DNA from: Hordeum vulgare subsp. vulgare
Taxonomy: Eukaryota > Streptophyta > Magnoliopsida > Poales > Poaceae
NCBI RefSeq assembly: GCF_904849725.1
Contig: NC_058518.1
Location: 418,569,081 to 418,633,080 of the forward strand
DNA: 64,000 nucleotides
Direction of reading: 5' to 3'
Part shown: positions 45,778 through 57,016 of the stretch, piece by piece
Position numbering within the stretch: position 1 is the first letter of the stretch
Layout: every line of letters starts with the position of its first letter
Notes under the pieces: model-generated
The model's database searches: none
What the model was told of the DNA's origin: nothing
The model's input: the letters and a program-made list of their open reading frames with translations, nothing else
Made by a program: the position numbers and the translations under genes

Positions 45778-45962
45778 TGTTAGAGATATATTTGGTGTAC
45801 ATGTATTTGATAGTCTAAGATTTGTAATCCATCTCCTACCTTATCTCTAGGAGAGGCTTCTTACCTTCCAAATCTTGTACCCAATATATAGTCGCCCATG
45901 ACGCTCAATAATATATACATCATAAACAACTATTCTACCAATCCCTATTCTCCCGTTCAACA
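45778..45962 (+). repeat. N1 3' LTR
   Basis: 185 bp, TGTTAGAG...TTCAACA, colinear with 4255-4439 without indels. About 19 substitutions by hand count, mostly C/T and G/A. Confidence 0.75.
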
Positions 45963-46638
45963 CGTCCATTCCATGTTGCACAAACTCACAAGTTGCCTAC
46001 GTTTGGCAGATAATCAAAGCCTGTAGACCAATCACCTACAAGCAAGGATAACAGATTACCTTAAGACCCAGTAGGTAGAGTATTACCACTCGCAGGTACT
46101 AGTAGTATAGTACCGGTGTCCCTATTAACCAAAATTATTTAGGTGCGTTCAGTGCTACCTCCCGATCAACCGAGGGCATCCAAAGTACACACAGACATGT
46201 GATATCATAAAGCTCTCTTCCCTTTGCCTTTGCCAGAAAAGAATGGCCCAGATTCGGCAGCGTCAGCGCGAACTCACGGAGAAGAAACCATTTGAATTCC
46301 GGGGTGCACTGAACCATGCACACACTAAAACAAGAACACGACATGATAGACTAATCGCCAGGGATTAATTAGGCCGTGATACCTCTGCTGTTAGGTCACA
46401 CCGGTTTAGTTTAGGTCTTTTAGGACGCCCGATATATATCTACTGGTAGAAGGTTGGTTTCCCAACTAGAGCAGGGGAGCTCTTAAATGTTGTGAAAGTG
46501 GCCGCCTTGAGTGGATGCAGTGGTGAGCATGAATCATGATGCATGGGGGCCGCCGTGTAACGGCACAGGACACCCATGAGATCATTCTTATTTAAACGGA
46601 CGACTGATGGGCCTCGTAATAGTTGTAACTTTGATGCA

Positions 46639-46899
46639 TCATGATGCAAATTTGTTTAGTTCCTCTGACTGCCAAGCCGGCTTTTTCCTTGATGGCAAAC
46701 AAACATGAAAGAACGCCAAATCAAAAGGGCCTTTTGCCATGACAGTGAACACTCGCCGCACGGATCCGGTGCCAAGGGTGCCATCCGAAAGCGAGAGCAC
46801 CGCTCCCGTCCCGTCCACTGAGGCACTGACAAGTGAAATATAATCCCTGCCAGCGCTTACGCACGCCAGCATAATCAGTCCCGTCGAAATTACTAGCAT
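46639..46899 (-). CDS. Small candidate ORF with hydrophobic N-terminus (86 aa)
   Basis: ATG at 46899 opens MLVISTGLIMLACVSAG, a short hydrophobic stretch ending in small residues that resembles a signal peptide. About 69 residues follow without a recognised domain (two Lys/Arg-rich spots and one Cys), to TGA at 46639. A TATATATA lies 139 bases upstream on the same strand, a plausible promoter distance. Codon use is unremarkable. It may be a small secreted protein gene, the first exon of a longer gene, or chance. No family is recognised. Confidence 0.2.
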   Translation of the reverse strand: MLVISTGLIMLACVSAGRDYISLVSASVDGTGAVLSLSDGTLGTGSVRRVFTVMAKGPFDLAFFHVCLPSRKKPAWQSEELNKFAS

Positions 46900-47037
46900 G
46901 ACCGAATTGCGACGACTCAAAAAGCGATTTCTTTCTCGAAGGGTGGGAAGATAACAACAAATTGATAATGTCGCAACGTGGTAATGTTTGTGTGTCTTCT
47001 TCTACTGCCGCCGCCTCTATACGTGCGCGTGTGCATG

Positions 47038-47045
47038 TATATATA
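47038..47045 (-). promoter_or_regulatory. TATA box candidate for the small ORF
   Basis: The minus strand reads AACTATATATACATGC, 139 bases before the ATG at 46899, with a CT/GGC-containing leader between. An isolated TATA-like sequence may be coincidental. Confidence 0.25.
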
Positions 47046-49552
47046 GTTGACGTACCGTGTCCCTTGTCGCCACCTTTGGCTTTGAGCGGTGGCTCACTTT
47101 TGTAACCTCACCCGTGTGTAACAAAAGTCGCAAGTCAAAAGGCTATGCAGGGCCCTACTAGCGAGCGCGGGGTCGAGGAGGCTGCCAAAAGAAGTTGAAG
47201 ATCACAGCCCCATTCTTGTTTACGAGGAGCCGAAACGAAAGCAAATCTCAGCAGTTCGACAGTGACGTTCCGACCCTTCCCCGGCCGTCATGTTTATTAC
47301 GTTAGATAACCCAGGAAAGAAGGAGCAGCGTAGGGTTAGACACGGGTCAATTATGAATGACACGGCAATGTGATGGATGGCAGTCACTTTGCCGTGCCAG
47401 TGCCTGTGCCTGATATGGTATACGCCGAGGGACAGGGCAGCGGGGGTGCGCTGCAGCTCTACGAAAGAAAGCATCGGCGAACGCCGTGGTTGTTTCGTCC
47501 GCGCATGCAAGTTGTGGACGGTGGCCCGGCCGGCGGCAACTTTCATGGTTCCGGCTTTCCGTTGGTGCGCGCGGCGCCCGTGCCGGTGTGTCGTGTGCAC
47601 GCGCCCCCGCGAACGGACCCCGGGCCGTAGAGCTTGCTGAAAGTGAAACGTCCGGTGCAAAAGCTAGTGGAGTTGCTACTTGTCTGTAGCAAGCGCCATA
47701 CTGTGTTTTCTTCGTTTTCATTTACCACGTACATAAGAACGAAGGGAGCACCTCAAAAGCACGGTGGCATGGACATTGTTGGTAACATCACCAAATCCGC
47801 GGCGCGCACGGGCAACTTGGAGCGGGCCTGATGAATGCCTGATGGAGACGCCGCCGAGGTGGTCCGCGGTGGCTACATGACGGGACGCTAGCGCGGCCGT
47901 GTAGGGCGTAGCCCGGGCCCCGACCGAATTGGCTTCGGAGGCAACTGCCGTCCGGTGGTTGGAACTTGGAGCCAAGTTGAAACCGGGCACGCTTCTTCTA
48001 GTCTAGTTCTAGACCAGCTGAGGTCAGCGACACCATGTTCTTCCACTTTGTACGCGTCGAGCTGGTTGCCGAATGGCTTAGCTCGCTCTGCATGACATGC
48101 ACCGGCAGCCTATGCATGGCAGATCCCGTCGAAGCCTACACGCCGCGCGGTGACAAAAGCCGCGGTGGCGCGAGCGCGATGCGCATGCAGCACGCGCGCG
48201 GTCGAGCACGTCTCTTCCGGGGCGCCATATGCGCCGACGGCGACCGCACGGGGCGCGGCGACACGCGTGGGAACGACAGGCCACGTAAAACATGACGGGG
48301 TCTCGACACATGTATCGCTGGAAACGGGGTCGCCCACACTGGGGTCGACTCGTGTCGCGTTGAGGTCTTGATTGATTGCAGTAGCGACGGGGGGGGCGCT
48401 GCCTTCTCTAGAGCCAAAAGGGCGGGGTACGTACGTGCGCTTGCTCGATGACCGGTGTGATCCGACACGGCGATCAATCAGTCCATCAATCAACAAATGG
48501 GTTAACCTGTTCGTGCGATATACGTACTACATACAGTATTCCAATTCGTAGTTAGTTGTATATCTGATGACAGGCAGGTCCATGTCTGGAAATCAAGCTC
48601 GGATTTAGGCAGACAACATGGGCTTCGCTTGCACGCCAGTTGTCGCCCGGGATTTGATTTGCCCCTCCACGTAATTATGGCATGACAAAGCTCGAGAGGC
48701 CATGGTCACTTGCCGGGTCACACCGGACCGGCCAGGCTACTGACTGGGCCGAGCTTCTTGCGCTATCGCGATCCCGCCACGTCGTTCCGTTCCACCACAA
48801 GTTTGTTCCGAAAGCAAAGACGAGCACGGCCGACGCGCCCGGCACGTGTGAACCGGCTGCCCACGCCGGCATCTCACTCCGACTCTTGCTTGGCACGAAC
48901 GCTCGTCCGCGCCGGCACTTACTACGCCGATGCCGATGCCGATGCGGATGCGGTGCGTGGTCGCCTGCGAAATCTCCCGTGTCGCCTTCGCGTGGGTCGG
49001 GCACGAGCAATGCGGCCAAATCAAGCGTGTGGGTTTGCTCCGGAAAGACAAAGGATGGGGGATAAACTTAGTAGTGGTGTTTGATGGTCATCTCGCCGTC
49101 TCGGGGTGTGGTGCTGAGACCGTGCACGCACGCTTGGCACGTGCTGAGACCAATCGTACGACCGTGGGTGTGGAGACAGAAACCTGTGACTGGTCGAAGT
49201 GCTGGCATGAATAAACAAGCATTGTAGGGTGGCCTGGAGGTCCATGTTGCGCGTGGAGGTCCATTGTGCCCGTGGTTTCCCGTTTCCGACGCGACGTTTT
49301 ACTCCCGTGATCGGTAGGTCATCTGAAATTTTTCATCCGCCAGTCATGCCGTGGAACATTTGGACATGGGTAAACAAGGTCTGATTAAGGTAAAACACGT
49401 ACTCCCTCCATATCAATGCATAGGGCACCTTAAAACCAGGTTTTCTTAAAAAGCTGGACGTATTTCATTAACTCCTCTCCTCGTTCCCCTTCCAACCTCG
49501 TTTGCTCCTTCCTTTTTCTCCAAAGTGATGGTAGAAAGACGATGCATGCAAT

Positions 49553-49657
49553 GCGTCTAGGAGCTGATTAGCCAAGATACCAAAATCGATTTGTCAACAC
49601 TTAGACGCATTGCAAATGCGTGTAGGTGCTGATTAGCCAAGATATCAAAATCGGTTT
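49553..49657. repeat. 64-bp offset direct repeat inside the Stowaway-like element
   Basis: GCGT.TAGG.GCTGATTAGCC followed by AAGATA.CAAAATCG.TTTG occurs at 49553-49593 and 49617-49657. The LINE inserted at the end of the second copy. Confidence 0.75.
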
Positions 49658-49911
49658 GCGTGCATGCAAAAAAAAACTGTCTGCTACCTAGGGTTTTCGG
49701 CGCTCTCGCGACGGCGGCCTAGGGTTCCTGGACTCCATTGAGATCTCGATCGCGGTCGTTTTCTCTGATTTACCCCATCATTCCACTCACATTCGATCCC
49801 TCTCTCTGCCTGCTGTCATCTTTTGTCATTCCATTGCCTGGATTCGGGGCGATCAAGGGGTTCTCGAGTAGAACTGCCCGCCCTTCGTCTAGTGTGGTGG
49901 TTTTGGCAATC

Positions 49912-51298
49912 ATGGCGACAGGCGACTAGGTTGAGGGGCTGACAAGGGATGAAGCGGGGCAGGTTAACGTGCTCCACGACGGGACTGGTATTGCCGCGAA
50001 TCCACTCAGATCTGCTGCTGCGAACAAGGGCGCCGTCGGCGCGGGTGATGGTGATGGTGCCGAGTCTTCGGCGACGAGAGAGAAGGTGGAGAACCTCATG
50101 GCGCGCCTGCGCCTTACAACGGCGGAGGCTACGGCGATAGTCATTGATGATGTTGATGATCTGCAATTGGTCGATCCCAATCGGGCCTTTGTTGGCAAGG
50201 TTCTGTCTCCGAATGTACTGCACATTGAGACGATCAAGTCGGCGATGCGGCCTGCATGGGGTAACCCTAGAGGGCTGAGCTTCAATCCGGCGGGGGACAA
50301 TCTGTTCGTCGTGGAATTCGGGTCACAGGCTGATCGCGACAGAGTTATGGAAGGTTCACCGTGGAGAGTCGGTAAACATGTAGTTTTGCTCAAGTACTTT
50401 GATGCTGATATATCCCCTGTGGATGTGGTTTTTGATCGGTTGGTCAACTGGGCTTGTATCACCAAAATGCCGACGAGGCTCATGAGAGCTTCTCGGGTGC
50501 TGAGATTGCCAAGCCAATTGGGAATGTTCTAAAAGTTGAGGCTGATGATTTGGGGCGTTGCTGGGGCCCTTATATGCGAATTAAAGTGGATGTGGATGTC
50601 AATCAACCTCTCCTCCGCCGTGTCACCGTGATCTCGAGTAGACTGCAGACAAGTTCTACCTATGAGGTACAATATGAGCGTCTACCCTTATACTGCTTAT
50701 CTTGTGGCTTGCTCGGCCATTCTGCTCTGGGGTGTGCTAATCCAGCCGAACGAGATGACAATGGTGATCTCCCATATACTGCGAAACGTCTGTTTGTGGA
50801 TGATGGTATGAAGGTGTCGGGGGATAAAACTCGGGCTCCTATGCTGCGCCTGGGAGTAGCTTTGTCCCCGGCTCACGTGGTTCTGCTGGGTCGTCAGCTA
50901 GAGGAGGACGAGACGTTGGCAGAGGTGCAGGCAAAGTGCGTGGTAAGCGCAATGCACAGGAGGTGTCCTCTTCTCATAGGGGAGGGACTGGAAGGGGCCG
51001 GGGCCGGGCTGCACGGGGTCGTGGGAGAGGATCTGTGTCGGGTCGTGATCTCGCACTGACCAAACCTACAAAGAACACCGCGGGTTTGAAGAGGAAAGCT
51101 GCTAAAGTTCCGACTACGAGACCACTGCTTATTGAGGAAAACCCCGAGCGGGCTGTTGTCTTGATTGGTAATACTGCGTCTGCTCAGGCGATGGGGGAGG
51201 AGGATATTTGTACTGACTCAAACAAGAAACTTCGGGCTACACTTGATGGATCGGCGGATCAGGCGGCGACTGCGATGCAGTCCCGCCAGACGCAATGA
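49912..51298 (+). pseudogene. LINE ORF1 (RNA-binding protein), broken
   Basis: Starts at ATG 49912 (MATGD) with a TAG at codon 6. Then comes a DUF4283-like domain (NLFVVEFGSQADRDRVMEGSPWRV type, about 50270-50450) and a CCHC knuckle near 50697-50735 (CLSCGLLGHSALGC). A basic Arg/Gly-rich tail follows (RGGTGRGRGRAARGRGRG). Frameshifts occur near 50480 and 50930. The final TGA (51296-51298) overlaps the ATG of ORF2. In plant L1 elements this protein binds element RNA; this copy cannot make it whole. Confidence 0.85.
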
Positions 51299-54200
51299 GC
51301 ATTATGTGTTGGAACTCTCGCGGGTTAGGGTCTGACGCGACAGTGGGGGAACTTCGCTGGCTGTTGAAGAACTACAGACCCAGTATCCTGTTCTTGTCCG
51401 AGACGAAGATGCGGGATGCTAGAGCTAGTAATTTTATGTGGTCTGTGGGCTACACTCGTTCCTATGCTGTCAGTTGCGAGGGTCGGAGTGGCGGCCTTGC
51501 GCTTTTTTGGACGCAGCCTTTCATAGTGTCTCTAAGGGGGGGGCTAATTCACATTTCATCTATGTGATGATCTCCTCTGGTGAGTCGGCTTATTGGCGCG
51601 CTACCTTTGTGTACGGCGAACCAAGACGTGATCTGCGTCATATGTTCTGGGACACTCTTGCTCGGCTGCGTCGGGAGGGGAGTGGTCCCTGGTTATGTTG
51701 TGGTGATTTCAACGAAGTGTTACTCCAGGAGGAACATTATGGATCCATGGACAGATCGGAGGCTCAGATGGCTCTATTTCGGAATTGTCTTGATATCTGT
51801 AACCTTTCTGATCTTGGCTATGTGGGTCCGAAATTCACTTGGTCGAACAAAAAAGATGCTCAATGTAACATCCGGGTTCGTCTTGATCGTGGTGTGGCGA
51901 ATGTCGCCTTTTCAGACCTGTTTGGTGATTGTTTTGTGGAGAATGTTATTACTTCTTCATCGGACCATTATGCTCTCCATATTGCACTGTCGAGGAATCT
52001 GTCGGGTCGTGATGGGCCTTCGGTTCAGACTGGTTTTCGCTACGAGGCTGCTTGGAGGCGAGCTGAGGATTATGATGCAGTGGTGCACACTGCTTGGGAT
52101 TGCAACAGGGTTGGGGCAAATCCAATACATTCGGCCTGGACCAATTTGAGTTAGTTGGCGGGCAGGTTGAAGAACTGGAGCAAAGTTTCGTTCGGGTCTG
52201 TTCGCCGTGAGATCAAACGGCTGGAGCATGCCTTGTGTAACCTATGTCACGCTCCTATCCTCGGGGGTAATCTGTTGGAAGAAAAGTGTTTGGAACGGCA
52301 ACTATGCGAGCTTTTTGAACGCGAAGAGATAATGGCCAGGCAACGATCACGGGTGGAGTGGCTTCGATCAGGTGATCGTAATACGGCTTTCTTCCATTCC
52401 AAGGCTACATCTCGTCGGAGAACCAACCGGATATTGGCGCTATCGTGGGAAGATGGTTCTGTCTGTACTAGCCCAACAGAGATCAAAGGGATGGTGCACA
52501 GTTGGTGTGAGAAATTATTCACTTTGGAACCCATTGCTTCCATGGAGGCGGTCCTGGAGGCCATTCCGGCTCGAGTTGATGATATCATGAACAATGACCT
52601 TTGCAAAGCTTACTCTGATGAGGATATCAAAGTGGCGCTGTTTCAAATGGGTCCCACTAAAGCTCCTGGTCCTAATGGTTTTCCCGCCATGTTTTATCAG
52701 GTACATTGGGAGCTTGTGAAAGATATGGTGTGTGATGCCGTCTGTAGTTTCTTGGGGGAGATGAAATCCCAGAGGGGTTCTGTGACTCTGTCATCGTCTT
52801 AATTCCCAAGGTGTCTAATGCCAAACATCTGTCTAAATTTCGACCAATAAGTTTGTGTAATGTCCTTTACAAGATTGCCTCCAAAGTTGTCGCTAACAGA
52901 TTGAAGCTCTTGTTACCGGATGTTATCTCAGAGTTTCAGAGTGCTTTTATCCCGGGGCGGCTGGTCACTCATAGTGCACTTATTGCTTATGAGTGTTTGC
53001 ATACTGTTCGACGTCAGAATAGTAAACACCCCTTCTTTGCTCTCAAACTTGATATGATGAAAGCATATGACTGCATCGAGTGGGAGTACCTCCATGCTTG
53101 CTTGGTTAAGCTTGGTTTTGCTGATAGTTGGATTAACTCAGTTATGCGATGTGTTACCTCAGCTAGATATGCAGTCAAAGTGAGTGGGGAGCTCACTTCT
53201 CCTGTGGTTCCTTCAAGGGGGATTCGTCAAGGGGATCCCATCAGTCCATACTTGTTCGTTTTGTGTACTGAAGGTCTATCATGTCTAATGCAGAAGAAGG
53301 AGGGTATTGGTGAGCTACAAGGAATGCGCAATGGTCGACAAGGCCCCTCTATATCACACCTACTCTTCGCTGATGATAGTATCTTCTTTGCTCGAAGCGA
53401 TCCTAGAACAGTTGAGGCTCTCAAAATAGGTACTTAACACATACTCTCAGGCTTCTGGTCAGAAGGTGAATTTTCAGAAGTCGTCGATTTTCTTTGGTAG
53501 TAATTGCCCACCTGCCATCAAAACTACGGTGGTGCACAAGTTGGAGGTTACCAACGAAGTTCTTTAGGATTCTTATCTTGGGATGCCAACTGGAGTGACT
53601 AGGGCGGCTACGACATCATTCAAATTGCTCACTTACCGTGTATGGCGTAGTGTCACTAGCAACACGGGCGGCCGCTATCTCGGGCAGGAAAAGAAATGTG
53701 CCTCAAGGCAGTGGTGCAGGCGATCCCTAACTATATCATGAGCTGCTTTCAGGTCCCTGTTTCGACGTGTGACAAAATGGTCGCCAGCATTGCGGATCAC
53801 TTGTGGGGTTTTGAGGATGGCCGCAAGAAGATGCATTGGAGATCTTGGGAGTGGCTTTCGTCTCCCAAATCTCTTGGGGGTCTAGGCTTTCGGGACTTTG
53901 GTATCTTCAACCAGGCAATGTTAGCAACTGATCCCACCTTGCCGTGTGCTCGGATACTAAAGGGTCGCTATTACCCGGACGCTGATTTTCTCTCTGCCGG
54001 GAAGCTGAGGTCATCTTCGTTCACTTGGCACTCCATTCTGTTTGGTCGTGATTTGCTAAGGGCTGGTATGAGATGGGGTATTGGAGATGGGGAAAATGTT
54101 TCTATTATGAGAGATAACTGGATCCCTGGCTTCCAACAAGGGACGATCAACCCGCTGTTTCCGATTCCAGATACTGCAAAAGTCCGTTATCTGATGATTG

Positions 54201-55407
54201 AGGAGGGCACTGCTTGGGAAGAGGATACAGTCCAGGCGTTCTTTCATGGTGAATTGGCTAAGACTATCTTGCAAATCCCAATCAGCCGCCGAGGGGAGAG
54301 GACTTCATTTCTTGGCCTCATGATCGGTTTGGTCAATATACAGTTCGGTCTGCCTACAACTTGGCCCGCACAACTAGCTTCTTCTCAAGACATCACACCG
54401 CAGGAAGAGGCTCGGGATCAAGCGGAGTGGAAGTGGAGAAGAGCTGGAAAATGCTTTGGTCCATTGTGGCGCCTGGAAAAATGAAGATTGTACTTTGGCG
54501 GATGGCCCATGATTGCTTACCCACTGGATATCAATTGGTACACCGCCATATTCCCGCAGAGGATCGGTTTATCTTCTGTGGTGATACCGAAAGGGTTGAA
54601 CACCTGATGTTGTTCTGTCCATTTGTGAGGAGGGTATGGGAAGGTGTTAAATCTGTTTTCCCACTACATCTTCTCAGGAAGGACTTGCATAATATGAAGC
54701 AATGGATCTTCGAGTTCCTAAAGAGTGAACCTAAGATTAACTCCACGGTTCTTGCTGTTACAGCCTCGCGTATCTGGGAAGCTCGCAATGATATTCGTAA
54801 CAATGAGGGGCAGGTCAGTGTGTCAAGGGTGGTGTCTCGCTCTCTGGCTTATGTTGACATGATCTTGCAACATCTGTGGAAGGAATTAGCAGCACAGGCA
54901 CAACCTGCGACTTCTGGACAACAGCGCTGGCCTCCGCCCCCTGTTGGCTCGGTATGCGTCAATGTTGATGCAGCTCTCATCCCTGACACTCGCCGGATGG
55001 GGTGTGGAATTGTATTGCACGATCACTCTGGCGCCTTTCTCATGTCTGTGAGTGAAGGGTTATCGATTTTTCCTCCCCCGGAGTTGGCTGAGACGATGGC
55101 TGTTCATCGGGGTTTATTGGTGGCTTGAGAGAGGGGTGTTCACCAGGCGGTATTGGCGTCGGATTGCCTCTATTTGATTCAGCGTCTGTCTTCTCCTGGG
55201 AAGGACCGCTCCCCATTGGGGACGGTGATTGTGGATATCAGGTCAATAGCATCAGACTTTCGGTCTTGTACGTTTCATTTCCATCACCGCTTGTTGAATT
55301 TGGTCGCACATAAATTGGCTCGGAATGCCGAGCCATCATCTTGTAATATTTCAGTAGGTGTTATCTCGAGTTTGATTCGAGATGAACTTTGTAATGATGT
55401 TACTTGA
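51295..55407 (+). pseudogene. LINE ORF2: endonuclease, reverse transcriptase, zinc domain, RNase H, broken
   Basis: ATG at 51295 (MSIMCWNSRGLG) opens the AP-type endonuclease (SETK, CGDFNEV, SSSDHYAL). Reverse transcriptase follows (KAPGPNGFPA, LDMMKAYD, GIRQGDPISPYLF and the catalytic LLFADDSIFF near 53372). Then comes a zf-RVT type region (LWRMAHDCLPTG, RFIFCGDTERVEHLMLFCP). A C-terminal RNase H of the kind known in plant L1s is last (VNVDAALI, ASDCLYLI, NLVAHKLAR), stop at 55407. Breaks include a frameshift in a run of eight G at 51536-51543, TAG at 52152, frame changes near 52760, after 53437 and near 54400, and TGA at 55126. Confidence 0.88.
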
Positions 55408-55637
55408 TCAATAAAGACCATATTATCTCAAAAAAAATCGGTTTGCATGCAATAAAGTAGGTGAGCCTTCATGGAGTATCTAAAAAGGCATCCATTTAAC
55501 TGTTGTGTTTAGAGGAGAGAAATCTAGAATTTGATTGGATGGATGATCGATTCAGTTTTTCCCTGTCCACCAATATGCTGCCACCTTGGTCGTGCTGCAG
55601 CTGCTAAGTTTCCCTATGCACTAGTACGGAGGGAGTA

Positions 55638-56274
55638 TAACAAAACTAACACATGCACTTAACATATGCATTTAGTTTGGTTGCATGCACACATTGTAGG
55701 CTACATGAGGTGTCCCTGTAGGTATGATGTTTGGTTGCACGTTTGTGCATGCGTAAACACACAACATGTTGTTTGGTGACATGCATCGTCTGTTGTCTAG
55801 TGACCTCTTCATCGCGGTGGTGAGGTTACCAACACACATCAGCCTCACAAAGAACACACATAACAAAACATAGAGCAGATATAAATATTGTGCGACACAT
55901 AACAGATCCGTTTAAAATTGTAAGAGTATAGCTGGGGGAATGTGGTAGTCTCGATTATACTAGCCGGATCGGCGAATTCGGCTACAACAGGATACAGATG
56001 GAGGAAGAACAAGGGGAGGGAAACTAGGGTTTGTAGTCGTCGCCGTGCCGTGGTCCTTTGAATGGTTTGCATCTGACGCGTCGTCGCCTTAAGTAGCTGG
56101 GCCAGCATGCTTCACCGCGTCCACGCCGGTGCATAGACGTGCGTGTTGGGCCGGTGGTTCCTCATGGGCTATCGTGCCAGAGGTGAGGCTGGTGAGTCTC
56201 TGGCTGGCGGGGCCCTCTTGTCAGCGCGACTGCCACTTCCGGGAGAGCCATGGGCACTGACATCCCCTCCCCCT
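55638..56274. other. Unassigned stretch
   Basis: The part to about 55850 is rich in TGCATG/ATGCA words. The part from 55860 to 56274 may be the outer or LTR-proximal portion of the gypsy remnant that follows, but no LTR boundary could be fixed. No gene is recognised. Confidence 0.4.
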
Positions 56275-56600
56275 TGCAAAGAGGCTTACCCCCAAGCCTC
56301 AGCTCCGAGAAAGCGAGCCTGTAGTGCCATCTTGTCCTCCCATGTGTCTTCAAAAGCGGATGGGTTGGACCAGCGGATGAGCACGTTCTCGATCATGGCA
56401 CCATTCTTCTTATGTCAGCACTGCTATAGAACCGCGGCTCGGACTACCGGCACGTCAGTAAGATCAAGAAGTGTAGTGAAGGATGTCATACCCAGTGTTA
56501 AGCAGTGGCGCAGCTGCGAGATGTGGAAGACTAGATGCACTTGAGAGTGCAGCGGCAACTCCAGTTTGTAAGCAACATCATTGATCTTGGCGATGATTGG
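56275..56600 (-). pseudogene. Gypsy polyprotein C-terminal fragment
   Basis: The minus strand encodes AYKLELPLHSQVHLVFHISQL, split here as AYKLELPL and VHLVFHISQL. After an in-frame stop comes VLIRWSNPSAFEDTWED, the chromodomain-like end of a gypsy integrase. No upstream integrase core is present. The fragment is joined directly to a LINE fragment at about 56600. Confidence 0.65.
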
Positions 56601-56602
56601 CA

Positions 56603-57016
56603 CTTCTTATAAAACTCAGCCGGGAAGCCATCCGGTCCAGGTGCCTTATTATCTTTCATTTGTGATATGGCCTCAAACAACTCTTTCTCCCTGAACGGTG
56701 CGTTTAGAATCTTATTCTCTTCCGTCCCGAGCTAAAGTATGTCTCCAACCATGTGCTCATCCATAGACACAACATTTTCTTTAGGAGCCCCAAACAATTG
56801 CTTATAATAGTTGGAGATATACAACTTTAGGTTCTCGTGTCCTACGATTGTACCCTCATCTTGCTTAAGTTGAAATTTCTTCTTCTTTGTGTGTTTTCCA
56901 TTTGCAATCAAGTGGACAATGCTGGAATTGTATCTACTTTTGGGCCAGCCTAATATATAATTCCAGAAATTCCTAATAAATCCTAGAGTCCCACGCAACC
57001 CATTTGTGCAAGGCAA
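56603..57016 (-). pseudogene. LINE reverse transcriptase N-terminal fragment
   Basis: The minus strand shows the region just before the RT core of a plant L1: RYNSSIVHLIANGKH, KKKFQLKQDEG, YISNYYKQLFG. After a TAG at 56732 comes KDNKAPGPDGFPAEFYK. It stops abruptly at the gypsy fragment on one side and the copia LTR-like sequence on the other. It is unrelated in position to the full LINE at 49670-55438. Confidence 0.75.

Larger units (their letters stand above)
4255..45962 (+). mobile_element. N1: non-autonomous LTR retrotransposon with 185-bp LTRs, split by nested insertions
   Basis: Two 185-bp direct repeats start TGTTAGAGATATATTTGG at 4255 and 45778. The left one is followed by TGGTATC, the first seven bases of an initiator-tRNA primer site. 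The right one is preceded by a short purine tract (GCGGGGA). After removing N2 (6697-45308) about 2.7 kb of internal DNA remains, GC-rich and tandemly repeated, without gag, protease, integrase or reverse transcriptase. By my count the LTRs differ at about 19 of 185 positions, mostly transitions, so this is the oldest layer. The flanks CATCA and CGTCC do not form a clean target duplication. Confidence 0.75.
45963..49399. other. Unassigned, possibly low-copy region
   Basis: I recognise no transposon here. The left half (45963-47100) is of average composition with possible core-promoter TATA boxes. The right half (about 47370-49100) is rich in CG dinucleotides, in contrast to the CG-depleted transposons around it, as in hypomethylated gene-flanking DNA of grasses. 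Overlapping frames in the CG-rich part are likely composition artefacts. It could be promoter or flank of a nearby gene; one small candidate ORF is listed separately. Confidence 0.4.
49670..55438 (+). mobile_element. L1-type LINE, near full length, decayed
   Basis: A 5' leader (from about 49677), ORF1, ORF2 and an A-rich tail (55431-55438) preceded by 'CAATAAAGACC'. The flank AAAATCGGTTTGCATGCAA follows the tail (55435-55453) and recurs before the element (49647-49669) with four extra bases, as expected for a target-primed insertion duplication. The length of about 5.77 kb suits a complete plant L1. Several frameshifts and stops exclude activity. Confidence 0.9.
49402..55635. mobile_element. 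Stowaway-like (Tc1/Mariner) element split by a LINE
   Basis: The left end CTCCCTCCATATCAATGCAT and the reverse complement of the right end CTCCCTCCGTACTAGTGCAT form terminal inverted repeats. They share CTCCCTCC.TA and TGCATAGGG and are flanked by TA (49400-49401 and 55636-55637). Without the LINE the element is about 450 bp and has no transposase. CTCCCTCC ends with a TA target are typical of Stowaway-like MITEs in grasses. Confidence 0.65.

Noticed and set aside
4255..45962. Clean 5-bp target duplication for N1
   Set aside because: CATCA and CGTCC agree at three of five positions only; not enough to claim.
48930..48955. GATGCC repeat as a microsatellite-encoded peptide
   Set aside because: Only a few short units, no supporting gene structure.
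47220..49245. Dense overlapping frames in the CG-rich part of the unassigned region
   Set aside because: Five or six frames are open at once, as expected from composition; no splice-consistent gene model or known motif emerged.
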